The notes under the pieces are model-generated. The model did not search any database. It saw nothing but the letters and a program-made list of their open reading frames with translations, and was not told where the DNA came from. From positions 1 to 47,501 of the forward strand of contig CAAGKD010000008.1 of the NCBI GenBank assembly GCA_900770335.1: 47,501 bases of DNA. The letters are read 5' to 3'. This stretch comes from an uncultured Sutterella sp. (GTDB lineage Bacteria > Pseudomonadota > Gammaproteobacteria > Burkholderiales > Burkholderiaceae_F). Shown here piece after piece: positions 40,126 through 47,501 of this stretch. The translations under genes and the position numbers were made by a program. Each line of letters begins with the position of its first letter. Positions within the stretch are counted from its first letter, which is position 1.

Positions 40126-41130
40126 TCACCGCGCCCGGGCGAGAAAGAGGCAGACGCTCTTCAACTCCACCCACGGGTCGCTGTCGCGGTCCGTGACGGA
40201 AAGGCCCTTCGTGATGCGGTCGATGTCGGCGCACACGCAGAGGGCCGCGGCGAGCTTGTGCACCGTGAGCCGCCGCGCGCCCGCCTTGATCGCGGGCGTG
40301 GCGAAGACGCCCTTGACGAAGCTGACGCCCTGGTCCTGGCCCGTGCGCTGCTTGATGAGGTTTCTCAGCTGCGTCGTGAAGACCATGAGCAGGAGCGGAA
40401 ACACCTCGCCCTGCGCCTCGAGTCCGTCGACGATCCGCGCCGCGCGCTCGGGGTTGCCGAGGCAGACGCTCTCGACGAGCGATTCGACCGAGTAGCGCGA
40501 GCAGTTCCCGACCGCGCTTTGGATCTCCTCGAGCGTGAGCGCGCGCGGAGGGTGAAGGAGCGAAAGCTTGCCGATCTCCTGCTTGGCGGCGAGAAGGTTC
40601 CCTTCGACCAAGTCCGCGAATGCCTCGAGCGCTTCGCGCGGCGCGCTCTGGCCGTTCTGGGCGAGCCGGGCGGCGAGCCAGGCGGGCAGGTCCCGGCGCT
40701 CGATCGGGTCGCAGTCGACGACCGTGCACTTCTGCGCGAGCTCCTTCCACCAGGAGGTCTTGACGCCCTGCCAGTCGGGCCGGGGAAGCGTGAAGACGGT
40801 GACGACCCCTTCGACGGGGCTTGACAGGAACTCGATGATCGCCTTCGCGCCCTTGACGCCGGGCTTGCCGCCCGGAAGCCGCACCTCAAGGAGCTTGCGC
40901 TCGTCGAACATGCCGATCGATGCGGCGGCGTCGGGAAGCTGCGACCAGTCGGCGTTGCCGGCCATCTCGAGGACCTGCCGGTCCGTGAAGCCGAGCTCGC
41001 GCGCGCGGCGGCGGATGAGGTCCCCCGACTCGATCATGAGGAGCTCCTCGCTGCCGGTGACGAGCCAGAAGGGGGCGAGTTCGGAGCTTTTCGCCAGATG
41101 CGCGGGGAGCGCCCCCGCGGCGAGCGTCAT
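40126..41130 (-). CDS. holA: DNA polymerase III delta subunit
   Basis: A 334-residue clamp-loader subunit that opens the beta clamp. The pattern APFWLVTGSEELLMIESGDLI near the start, FDERKLLEVRLPGGKPG, and the third domain SVESLVESVCLGNPERAARIVDGLEAQGE (core SVESLVESVCLGNPERA) match HolA. Its start codon overlaps the lptE stop in ATGA, so the two are translationally coupled. The length is usual for the family. Confidence 0.93.
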   Translation of the reverse strand: MTLAAGALPAHLAKSSELAPFWLVTGSEELLMIESGDLIRRRARELGFTDRQVLEMAGNADWSQLPDAAASIGMFDERKLLEVRLPGGKPGVKGAKAIIEFLSSPVEGVVTVFTLPRPDWQGVKTSWWKELAQKCTVVDCDPIERRDLPAWLAARLAQNGQSAPREALEAFADLVEGNLLAAKQEIGKLSLLHPPRALTLEEIQSAVGNCSRYSVESLVESVCLGNPERAARIVDGLEAQGEVFPLLLMVFTTQLRNLIKQRTGQDQGVSFVKGVFATPAIKAGARRLTVHKLAAALCVCADIDRITKGLSVTDRDSDPWVELKSVCLFLARAR

Positions 41131-41693
41131 TGCGCGGCTCCGGCGGAGCGGTCCGGACTCCGCGCGGCGGCGAGGCGCCGCACCATCTGCACGATGAGGT
41201 CGTTCTCCATGTCGCGGTAGAGGATCTCCTCCTCCTTCTCGCGCGAGAGGAACTCGCTCTCGGTGTAGGGCAGGTTCCGGGTCGTGGCGAGGGTCGTCGC
41301 CGGCACGAACTCAAAGCCGTCGGGCGAGTCGCAGCGGAACGTGATCCGCAGCGTGAGCTCGTACTCGCGGGCGTGGCCCGTGTCGTTGTAGGTGAGGACG
41401 TCGCGGCTGCGGCTCGTCGAGACGATCGAGAGGATCGCGTCGGCGGCCCGCATCGAGTCCACGCACCGCACGGACGAGCCCGCCTCGATCGACTGCTTGA
41501 GAAGCGCCGTGAAGCGCTCGTTCCTGCCCATCTGCAGGTAGAGCGTCTCGAAGGGCGCCTCGAACCGTCCGCGCAGGCGGAAGCCGCAGCCCGCGAGGGG
41601 CAGGGCGAGGGCGAGGGCCGGGGCGCCGATCCGAAGAAGGGCGCTGCGGCGGGAGAGACCGCGGGAGGCGTTCGAAGAGCTGCTCGAGGACAT
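41127..41693 (-). CDS. lptE: LPS assembly lipoprotein LptE
   Basis: A 188-residue outer-membrane lipoprotein that plugs the LptD barrel in LPS export. The start at 41693 gives a signal region with arginines and the lipobox LPLAGC, lipidated at the Cys near residue 36, then GFRLRGRFEAPFETLYLQ, the typical LptE opening. Polar stretches around STSRSRDVLTYND and TLRITFRCD match the family. The N-terminus is Ser-rich. A TATAAT box upstream suggests its own promoter; a terminator separates it from leuS. Confidence 0.9.
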   Translation of the reverse strand: MSSSSSSNASRGLSRRSALLRIGAPALALALPLAGCGFRLRGRFEAPFETLYLQMGRNERFTALLKQSIEAGSSVRCVDSMRAADAILSIVSTSRSRDVLTYNDTGHAREYELTLRITFRCDSPDGFEFVPATTLATTRNLPYTESEFLSREKEEEILYRDMENDLIVQMVRRLAAARSPDRSAGAAQ

Positions 41694-41730
41694 GGGCCGG
41701 ACGTTTCTGGAGTGGAGAGCGATGCGGGCA

Positions 41731-41736
41731 ATTATA
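41731..41736 (-). promoter_or_regulatory. -10 box for lptE-holA
   Basis: A perfect TATAAT on the minus strand, about 38 bases before the lptE start and just after the leuS terminator. The -35 region is GC-rich without a match, so the call rests on the -10 and context. Confidence 0.4.
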
Positions 41737-41769
41737 AGTTGGGGCGGCCTCGGGGCCTCGAAGGCCTTC

Positions 41770-41816
41770 AAAGGCAAGAGGGGCGGCTCTCCGTTCTCCG
41801 GAAGGGCCGCCCCTCT
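41770..41816 (-). terminator. Terminator of leuS
   Basis: AGAGGGGCGGC (41777-41787) and GCCGCCCCTCT (41806-41816) are perfect 11-base arms. On the minus strand the stem is followed by TGCCTTTG, a weak T-rich tail, 29 bases after the leuS stop. Confidence 0.65.
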
Positions 41817-41844
41817 CAAGCGGGCTGCGTGAATGCGCCGCGAA

Positions 41845-44487
41845 TTACTTCGCCACGACGTTCACGAGCTTGTTCTTCACGATGATCACGCGGCGAACCG
41901 GAAGGTCGCCCACGAACTTCTTCACGTCGTCGTTGGCGAGGGCCGCGGCGCGGATCTCGTCCTCGGTCGCCTCGGGGTCGACGAGGATGGAGCCGCGGAG
42001 CTTGCCGTTCACCTGGACGACGAGCTTGAGCTCATCGGCCTTGAGCGCGGCCTCGGACACCACCGGCCAGGCGGCGTCGATGAGCTCGCCCTCCTTGGCG
42101 ATGAACCCGAGCTCGCCCCAGAGCGCCGTCGTGATGTGCGGCGCGATCGGGTAGAGCGTGCGCAGCAGGATCGAGACGGACTCCTTGAGCGCCTCGGCGT
42201 CGCCCGCGGTCTCGAGGCCCTTGAAGGCGTCGAGGGCGTTGAACATCTTCATGCAGGCCGACACGACGGTGTTGTACTGCATGCGCGCGTAGTCGAACTC
42301 GGCCTGCTTGAGGCACGAGTGGATCTCGCGGCGAAGATGGCGCGCCTCGTGGCTGAGCTCGCCCTCGTGCTCCGCGAGCTCCGGGGCCTGCGCGATCGCG
42401 TCGCGCTTGCCGTAGGCCCAGGCCCAGACGCGGCGAAGGAACCTGAAGGTGCCCTCGGCGCCCGAGTTGGACCAGGCGGCGGACTGATCAGGAGGGCCGG
42501 CGAACATCACGAACGAGCGGGCCGTGTCGGCGCCGAACTTCTTGATGATGTCGCGCGGCTCGACGACGTTGCACTTGGACTTGGACATCTTCTCGATGCC
42601 GCCGAGCATGACGGGCTCGCCGTCCTCCTTGGAGACGGCGCCCACGGGGCGGCCCTTCTCGTCGTACTTGACCTCGATCTCGTCGGGGTAGTACCAGCGG
42701 CGGTGGCCGTCGGGGAGGTCGCGGTAGAAGCACTCGGCCATCAGCATGCCCTGCGTGAAGAGGCGCTTGAAGGGCTCGTCGTATTTGACGAGACCGAAGT
42801 CGCGCATCACCTTCGTCCAGAAGCGGGCGTAGAGCAGATGCAGGACGGCGTGCTCGATGCCGCCGATGTACTGGTCCATCGGCATCCAGTAGTCGGCGCG
42901 CTTGTCGACCATGCCCGTCGTGCAGTCAGGCGAGCAGTAGCGCTGGAAGTACCACGACGAGTCGACGAACGTGTCCATCGTGTCGGTCTCGCGCTCGGCG
43001 TCGGCGCCGCACCTGGGGCACTTGACGTTCTTCCAGGCGTCGCACTTCGTGAGGGGGTTGCCCGAGCCGTCCGGGATGAGGTCCTCGGGGAGGACGACCG
43101 GAAGGTCCTTCTCGGGAACCGGCACCGGACCGCAGTGCGGGCAGTTGATCATCGGGATCGGCGTGCCCCAGTAGCGCTGGCGGGAGATGCCCCAGTCGCG
43201 CAGGCGGAACTTGACCTCCTTTCTGCCGAGCCCCTTTTCGGCGAGCTTCGCGGCGATCGCGTCAACGGCTTCGTGGAAGCCGAGCCCGTCGAACTCGCCC
43301 GAGTTGACGAGGTGCGTCGCGAGCGTCTTGTCGCCGTACCACTCCTGCCAGGCGTCCGTGGAGAAGGTCTCGCCCTCGGCCTGAACGACCTGCTTGATCG
43401 GGAGGCCGAACTTCTTGGCAAAGGCGAAGTCGCGCTCGTCGTGCGCCGGCACGGCCATGACCGCGCCCTCGCCGTAGCTCATGAGGACGTAGTTGGCGAC
43501 CCAGACCTCGACGGGCTCGCCTGTGAGGGGGTGGTTGACGAAGAACCCCGTCGGGACGCCCTTCTTCTCCATCGTGGCCATGTCGGCCTCGGAGACGCCG
43601 CCCTTGGCGCACTCGGCGATGAAGGCCTGAAGGTCCGGACGGGTCTTGGCCAGATGCGCGGCGAGCGGGTGCTCGGCGGCGATCGCGACGAAGGTGACGC
43701 CCATCAGGGTGTCGGCGCGCGTCGTGTAGACGGAGAGGCGCTTCGCCTCACCGTCGAGCTCGTAGGGGAACGCGAGCGTCACGCCCTCGGAGCGGCCGAT
43801 CCAGTGCTCCTGCATGCGGCGGACCTGCTCGGGCCAGCCGTCGAGCTGCTTGAGGTCGTCAAGAAGCTCCTGCGCGTACTGCGTGATGCCGAGGTAGTAG
43901 CCCGGAATCTCGCGCTTCTCAACGATGGCGCCCGAGCGCCAGCCGCGGCCCTCGATCACCTGCTCGTTGGCGAGGACGGTCTTGTCGACCGGGTCCCAGT
44001 TGACGATCTGCGTCTTGCGGTAGGCGATGCCCTTCTCGAGCATCTTGAGGAAGAGCCACTGGTTCCAGCGATAGTACTCGGGCTTGCAGGTGGCCACTTC
44101 GCGCGACCAGTCGAAGGCGAGGCCGAGCGGCTCCATCTGGGCCTTCATGTCGGCGATGTTTCCGTACGTCCACTTCGCCGGGGCGACCTTCTTGGCGAGC
44201 GCGGCGTTCTCAGCGGGCAGGCCGAAGGCGTCCCAGCCCATCGGGGTCATGACGTTGCAGCCCTTCATGCGGTGGAAGCGGTACATCACGTCATTCAGGG
44301 TGTAGTTGCGCACATGGCCCATGTGCAGCTTGCCGCTCGGGTAGGGGAGCATCGAGCAGACGTAGAACTTGGGCTTGGGCTTGCCCTGGGCGTCGACCGC
44401 GTCCTCGACGGCGCGGTACACGTCACGGGCCTTCCACATCGCCTGAACTTCGGATTCGACCTCCTGCGGGGAGTATGTCTCGCGCAT
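41845..44487 (-). CDS. leuS: Leucyl-tRNA synthetase
   Basis: An 880-residue class I synthetase. The HIGH motif is in MLPYPSGKLHMGHVRNYTL (about 45-63), the CP1 editing domain has the RADTLMGVTF region, a zinc-type knuckle CPHCGPV/CPRCGAD is present, and KMSKS appears as KMSKSKCNVVEP. The C-terminus MNGK-type VQVNGKLRGSI completes the set. Length is normal. It begins a leuS-lptE-holA-proA row. An AGTATA (44540-44545; TATACT on its strand) may be its -10 box, but the -35 is not visible. Confidence 0.97.
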   Translation of the reverse strand: MRETYSPQEVESEVQAMWKARDVYRAVEDAVDAQGKPKPKFYVCSMLPYPSGKLHMGHVRNYTLNDVMYRFHRMKGCNVMTPMGWDAFGLPAENAALAKKVAPAKWTYGNIADMKAQMEPLGLAFDWSREVATCKPEYYRWNQWLFLKMLEKGIAYRKTQIVNWDPVDKTVLANEQVIEGRGWRSGAIVEKREIPGYYLGITQYAQELLDDLKQLDGWPEQVRRMQEHWIGRSEGVTLAFPYELDGEAKRLSVYTTRADTLMGVTFVAIAAEHPLAAHLAKTRPDLQAFIAECAKGGVSEADMATMEKKGVPTGFFVNHPLTGEPVEVWVANYVLMSYGEGAVMAVPAHDERDFAFAKKFGLPIKQVVQAEGETFSTDAWQEWYGDKTLATHLVNSGEFDGLGFHEAVDAIAAKLAEKGLGRKEVKFRLRDWGISRQRYWGTPIPMINCPHCGPVPVPEKDLPVVLPEDLIPDGSGNPLTKCDAWKNVKCPRCGADAERETDTMDTFVDSSWYFQRYCSPDCTTGMVDKRADYWMPMDQYIGGIEHAVLHLLYARFWTKVMRDFGLVKYDEPFKRLFTQGMLMAECFYRDLPDGHRRWYYPDEIEVKYDEKGRPVGAVSKEDGEPVMLGGIEKMSKSKCNVVEPRDIIKKFGADTARSFVMFAGPPDQSAAWSNSGAEGTFRFLRRVWAWAYGKRDAIAQAPELAEHEGELSHEARHLRREIHSCLKQAEFDYARMQYNTVVSACMKMFNALDAFKGLETAGDAEALKESVSILLRTLYPIAPHITTALWGELGFIAKEGELIDAAWPVVSEAALKADELKLVVQVNGKLRGSILVDPEATEDEIRAAALANDDVKKFVGDLPVRRVIIVKNKLVNVVAK

Positions 44488-44808
44488 AACGCTTCTTGTC
44501 CAGTGTGAGAGTTAAGGGGTGAAAAAATGGCAAATGACAAGTATAGCCGCGCCCATGCCCGCGCCGCGCGCCGGGGCGGCGGACGCTCCGGCCTCATGGT
44601 TCGAGACGATCGCCTGCGTCAATCGGAGTCATAGAGAGCATTGATCACCCCTAGGCAGTTGCCCGCAGGCCAAATGCAAATCCTTCTTTACAGTCTCCTG
44701 ACGATCGCGTGAACTCCTTGTTTCACAAGGAATATGCCGGGCGGGAGGGGGCGGGAAGCAACCCCTCGAAAAATGCAGGGAACAGCCATGAAATATCTGA
44801 AAAGTCCG

Positions 44809-44814
44809 TATAAT
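44809..44814 (+). promoter_or_regulatory. -10 box upstream of the leader ORF and pilin
   Basis: A perfect TATAAT on the plus strand, 65 bases before the leader ORF start at 44879. No good -35 sits 16-18 bases upstream, so an activator may be needed. The transcript would include the G tract and the pilin. Confidence 0.45.
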
Positions 44815-44878
44815 GCGCCGCAAGCGGCCCCGGCGGCCGCGTCCCCGTTGCACCAACAATTAGACAACCACTAACCTC

Positions 44879-45010
44879 ATGATTTCGATGGAGAAATGTC
44901 GGGGGGGGGGTGATTTGCACATTGTTGAGCAAGCACTGCGGCAGATCAAGTCGCACCCGAGCCTTCAGACGGGGCTTCCCTTCAATATTCACTCAAGTCT
45001 AAACAAATGA
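44879..45010 (+). CDS. 43-residue leader ORF overlapping the pilin start
   Basis: ATG at 44879 (or 44888) opens a 43-codon ORF that reads through the G10 tract as CGG GGG GGG GGT and continues DLHIVEQALRQIKSHPSLQ to a TGA at 45008-45010. That stop overlaps the pilin ATG (45007-45009) as ATGA. The pilin has no Shine-Dalgarno, which would fit coupling to this ORF, but the leader ORF also lacks a good ribosome binding site. The sequence after the tract looks like an ordinary soluble peptide. It is the most speculative coding call in the window. Confidence 0.35.
   Translation: MISMEKCRGGGDLHIVEQALRQIKSHPSLQTGLPFNIHSSLNK
44901..44910 (+). repeat. Poly-G tract (ten G)
   Basis: An uninterrupted run of ten G residues, bounded by C and T, about 97 bases upstream of the pilin start and inside the leader ORF. 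Long mononucleotide runs are typical slippage sites. A loss of one G would end the ORF at TAA (45000-45002 in this numbering), while a gain would end it at the TGA directly after the tract. Confidence 0.9.
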
Positions 45011-45414
45011 ACAAACAGTCCGGCTTCACCCTGATCGAAATCGTCATGGTGCTCGTCCTGCTCGGCATTCTCTCCGCCGTCGCCGTGCCGAAGTACTTCG
45101 ACCTGCAGAAGCAGGCCGAGGAGAAGGCCGCCCAGGCTGTCGGCGCTGAATATCAGGCGCACCTCAACGGCGAGTTCGCCAAGGCGCTTCTCACTGGCAC
45201 GACGACCTGCACCGTTGCTCTGACCGACGCCATCGCGAAAACGAACACCAACTTCAAGGTCAACGGCAAAACGTTCACTCTTGATACGTCCGCCATCGAG
45301 GTCACGAAGGCCGGAGAACTTGTTGACCTCAAGATCACGGGCAAGGCCACCACTGACGCGCACACGTTCAAGATCGCCGTTCCGGCTTGCGACAACAAGA
45401 CGAACGGCAGCTAA
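45007..45414 (+). CDS. Type IV pilin, MSHA-type
   Basis: A 135-residue prepilin. MNKQSG-FTLIE is the prepilin peptidase site: cleavage after Gly6, Phe7 first in the mature form and Glu11 as the conserved Glu5. The hydrophobic helix IVMVLVLLGILSAVAVPKYFDLQ, shown here in part, closely resembles MSHA pilins (AVPKxxDL). Cys68 and Cys128 could form the C-terminal disulfide loop. No Shine-Dalgarno lies before the ATG. Base composition is visibly less GC-rich than in neighbours, as often seen in surface-exposed, exchangeable genes. A hairpin follows the stop (45415-45432) and a terminator lies at 45477-45511, before the ATPase gene. Confidence 0.9.
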   Translation: MNKQSGFTLIEIVMVLVLLGILSAVAVPKYFDLQKQAEEKAAQAVGAEYQAHLNGEFAKALLTGTTTCTVALTDAIAKTNTNFKVNGKTFTLDTSAIEVTKAGELVDLKITGKATTDAHTFKIAVPACDNKTNGS

Positions 45415-45476
45415 TCTCAGTCCTAACTGAGAAGCCGTTCGGCCAGAGCATCCGAGCCGAAGCCTTCAAAATCAAG

Positions 45477-45511
45477 AGATCCCGCCCCGCGTCGTCGGCG
45501 CGGGATCTTTT
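45477..45511 (+). terminator. Terminator of the pilin gene
   Basis: AGATCCCGC (45477-45485) pairs with GCGGGATCT (45500-45508) and is followed by TTT(T). Only 28 bases separate it from the start of the PilT-like gene, so partial read-through may set the high pilin-to-ATPase ratio. Confidence 0.75.
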
Positions 45512-45539
45512 CACATTCACGCCCCCCGACTCTCCCCAC

Positions 45540-46598
45540 ATGCTTTACGAACAGATCAAGTCCTGGCTTGAAAAGATGCACGCCCTGAGAGGGTCGGATC
45601 TTCACTTGTGCGCGGGAAGCCTTCCCATGATCCGCGTCATGGGCGAGCTCTGCCCCTGCTCGGAGACGCCGGTCGCGGACGATGCGCTGCGCGAGGCCTT
45701 CCGGGAAATCATTCCTGAAGCCAAAATCCAGATCTTCCGCGAGAACCACGAATGCGACTTCCGCTGGGAGCTCCCCGGGCTCGGGTACTACCGCGTCAAC
45801 TTCTTCGAGACGATCAACGGCGTCGCCGCGGCCTTCCGCGAGATCTCCTGCCGGATCCCGTCCTTCGGAGAGCTCGGGCTTGAGGAGCAGCTCAAGCGCC
45901 TCGCCTTTCTCCCGAAGGGCCTCGTTCTCATCACCGGTCCGACGGGCACGGGCAAGTCGACGACCCTCGCAGCGATCGTCAACCATGCCAACCAGCAGCG
46001 CCGCACGCACATCATCACGATCGAGGACCCGATCGAGTACGTCTACGGCAACGTCAAGTCGATGGTGAGCCAGCGCGAGGTCGGCACGAACACCAACACC
46101 TTCGCGAGCGCCCTGCGCGCGGCGCTTCGCGAGGACCCCGACATCATCGTCGTGGGCGAGATGCGCGACCTCGAGACGACGGAGCTCTGCATCCAGGCGG
46201 CCGAAACGGGCCACCTCGTCTTCGCGACCCTGCACACGGAGTCGGCCGCCCAGACGATCGACCGCATCATCAACGTCTTCCCCGGCGAGCGCCAGGCGCT
46301 CATCCGCATGACGCTCGCGCAGACGATCAGCTCGATCCTTTCGGTGACGCTGCTCAACCGCGCCGACGGCTCGGGCCGCATCCAGGCGATGGAGATCATG
46401 CACGCCACGCCCGCGGTGAGGAACCTGATCCGCGACGCGCGCGTCTACCAGATGCAGAGCATCCTGCAGACGGGCCACAGCATCGGCATGAGAACGCTTG
46501 ACATGCACCTGGCGCAGCTCTGCCGCCAGGGGATCATCACGCGCGAGGCGGCGCTTCTTGCGTCGGCCAACCCGCAGGAGCTCGCCGAGCAGATATGA
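45540..46598 (+). CDS. PilT/PilU-family pilus retraction ATPase
   Basis: A 352-residue secretion ATPase. GSDLHLCAG (18-26) is the PilT N-terminal motif; Walker A is GPTGTGKST (133-141), the Asp box is IITIEDPIEYV, Walker B is VVGEMRDLETT and the His box GHLVFATLHTESAAQT. TPAVRNLIRD matches the AIRNLIRE motif typical of PilT. This points to a retraction rather than an assembly ATPase. The ATG at 45540 is set by family length; no Shine-Dalgarno precedes it, and upstream in-frame sequence crosses the terminator. Its stop overlaps the next start in ATGA. Confidence 0.9.
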   Translation: MLYEQIKSWLEKMHALRGSDLHLCAGSLPMIRVMGELCPCSETPVADDALREAFREIIPEAKIQIFRENHECDFRWELPGLGYYRVNFFETINGVAAAFREISCRIPSFGELGLEEQLKRLAFLPKGLVLITGPTGTGKSTTLAAIVNHANQQRRTHIITIEDPIEYVYGNVKSMVSQREVGTNTNTFASALRAALREDPDIIVVGEMRDLETTELCIQAAETGHLVFATLHTESAAQTIDRIINVFPGERQALIRMTLAQTISSILSVTLLNRADGSGRIQAMEIMHATPAVRNLIRDARVYQMQSILQTGHSIGMRTLDMHLAQLCRQGIITREAALLASANPQELAEQI

Positions 46599-47501
46599 AC
46601 TACCTCGAGATCGTCGGACTCAGCCGCGAGCCCTTCTCGAACTCGCCGGATCCGGAGTGCTTCTACCCCGCCGAGCCCCATCAGCTCTGCCTCAACCGGC
46701 TCGAGATCGCGCTGCGCCTGAAGCGGGGGCTCAACATCGTCTACGGCCCCGTCGGAAGCGGCAAGAGCACGCTCTGCCGCGCGCTCTTCGCGCGTCTGCG
46801 CTCGGCCGAGGGCATCGCTCCGCACCTGCTGCTTGACGCCGAGGGCGGGGACGTGCTCGCGTTCGTCAGAAAGCTCCTTGAGCTCATGGGCGACTCCGAT
46901 CCCGCGGGGTGCGGCACCGTCGAGGCCGGTGTCGGCCGGCTCGAGTCCCTGATCTTCGAGACCGCGCTCAAGAAGGGCGTGACGCCAGTGCTCCTCCTCG
47001 ACGAGGGGCAGAAGCTCACGCCCGGGGCGCTCGAGGTCCTGCGGGTCCTCCTCAACTTCGAGACCAACACCGAGAAGCTCCTTCAGATCGTCATCTTCGC
47101 CCAGCCCGAGTTCCGCGACACGATTCAGGCGATGCCCAACTTCGCCGACCGCGTGAACGAGGAGATCGACCTGCGCCCCATGACCGGGGAGGAGTCGATG
47201 AAGATGATCCGGCACCGCCTCAGCCAGGCCGGCTCCGCGGATCCCGAGAAGCTCTTCAGCCGCGGCGCGATGCGCGAGATCCACCGCCTCGCAGCGGGCC
47301 ACCCCCGCCGCATGGTGCGCCTCGCGCACCTGACGCTGCTCGCCCTCATCATGGGGGGCGGCAAGACCGCGGACGCGAAGCTCGTGCGCGCGCAGGCCGC
47401 GCGGATCAGCGGACGGGAGCCCGCTCCCAAGGAGAAGGGAAGGGGCCGTGCGGGGCTGCTCGCAGCCGGAATCGCGCTCGCGCTCGTCGCGGCGGGCGCC
47501 G
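46595..47501 (+). CDS. ExeA/MshM-like AAA ATPase of a pilus or secretion system (cut by window edge)
   Basis: At least 302 residues are visible. The start MNYLEIVGLSREPFSNSPDP and YPAEPHQLCLNRLEIAL match the ExeA/GspA and MshM family. Walker A is GPVGSGKST (51-59) and Walker B is VLLLDEGQKL (132-141). A membrane segment (GLLAAGIALALVAAGA) begins near residue 287, where the window ends, so a C-terminal periplasmic peptidoglycan-binding domain may follow. Its start overlaps the PilT-family stop as ATGA, showing a coupled operon. With the MSHA-like pilin this suggests the beginning of an MSHA-type pilus locus continuing to the right. Confidence 0.85.
   Translation, partial: MNYLEIVGLSREPFSNSPDPECFYPAEPHQLCLNRLEIALRLKRGLNIVYGPVGSGKSTLCRALFARLRSAEGIAPHLLLDAEGGDVLAFVRKLLELMGDSDPAGCGTVEAGVGRLESLIFETALKKGVTPVLLLDEGQKLTPGALEVLRVLLNFETNTEKLLQIVIFAQPEFRDTIQAMPNFADRVNEEIDLRPMTGEESMKMIRHRLSQAGSADPEKLFSRGAMREIHRLAAGHPRRMVRLAHLTLLALIMGGGKTADAKLVRAQAARISGREPAPKEKGRGRAGLLAAGIALALVAAGA

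Larger units (their letters stand above)
44488..45006. other. 519-base region between leuS and the pilin gene
   Basis: It contains a possible leuS -10 box (44540-44545), a small hairpin TCCTTG-TTTCA-CAAGGA (44715-44731), a TATAAT box on the plus strand (44809-44814), and a 43-codon ORF with a ten-G run that ends over the pilin start. A TTGCAC preceded by the G run could be a sigma-54-type element. No longer gene is supported on either strand. Confidence 0.6.

Noticed and set aside
41833..44508. An 891-codon open frame on the plus strand opposite leuS, and many similar long antisense frames (for example 4134-6440 minus, 9450-11552 minus, 31250-32809 minus)
   Set aside because: They mirror well-identified genes, are rich in Arg/Ala/His/Gly/Asp as expected for antisense frames in GC-rich DNA, and lack family motifs or ribosome binding sites.
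45387..45539. A 51-residue N-terminal extension of the PilT-family ATPase
   Set aside because: It would span the pilin terminator and overlap the pilin gene; the family begins near the ATG at 45540.

Overview
This is a GC-rich, gene-dense bacterial chromosome segment that looks like a betaproteobacterium (Burkholderiales), most plausibly an intestinal Sutterellaceae-type organism. The support is gene order and content: leuS-lptE-holA-proA, rpsP-rimM-trmD-rplS, an etfB-etfA pair, a smpB/rnfH divergence, MSHA-type pilus genes, a twin-arginine exported protein and an AAA-ATPase-like/PD-(D/E)XK protein of the kind common in gut bacteria. The genus assignment is inference. No rRNA, CRISPR array, phage or complete insertion sequence is visible.

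Layout. Positions 1-2.6 kb hold the first codons of a leftward gene, a Sel1-repeat protein with a small membrane protein, and a lipoprotein. From 2.8 to 6.6 kb are an MdtG-like MFS exporter and a long PiT-family phosphate transporter with a PhoU-like tail. From 6.7 to 11.6 kb a rightward cluster combines a class I glutamine-amidotransferase-type hydrolase, a membrane permease of unrecognised family and two M20-family hydrolases; together they look like uptake and hydrolysis of amidated or N-acylated compounds. From 11.7 to 16.8 kb is a leftward leuABCD operon with a clear sigma-70 promoter. Then come smpB, rnfH, three identical tRNA-Glu(CUC) genes with a strong promoter and terminator, and gltX. 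From 20 to 24.6 kb leftward genes encode a DUF401 membrane protein, a Tat-exported HD-domain-like protein, an AEC transporter and QueH.

From 24.7 to 26.8 kb lies a small, divergent pair resembling ImuB and ImuA (SOS mutagenesis accessory proteins) without a DnaE2 gene beside it. Upstream of the pair are two mirror-image arrays of GGATC boxes about 300 bp apart. Then, rightward, come yggS, proC, a YqaA/DedA-like gene, the AAA-ATPase-like/PD-(D/E)XK gene, etfBA, the rpsP operon and a GldA-like iron alcohol dehydrogenase. Leftward, leuS, lptE, holA, proA and an RlmL-like methyltransferase fill 37.1-44.5 kb.

The right end opens a pilus locus: an MSHA-like type IV pilin, a PilT-type ATPase and an ExeA/MshM-like ATPase cut by the window edge. 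Just upstream of the pilin is a 43-codon ORF containing a run of ten G residues. Its stop codon overlaps the pilin start (ATGA), and the pilin has no visible Shine-Dalgarno sequence. This arrangement could be a phase-variable translational switch and is one of the two most interesting features of the window, with the ImuA/ImuB-like locus and its box arrays.

All gene calls rest on reading protein motifs and gene order by eye; no database search was run.
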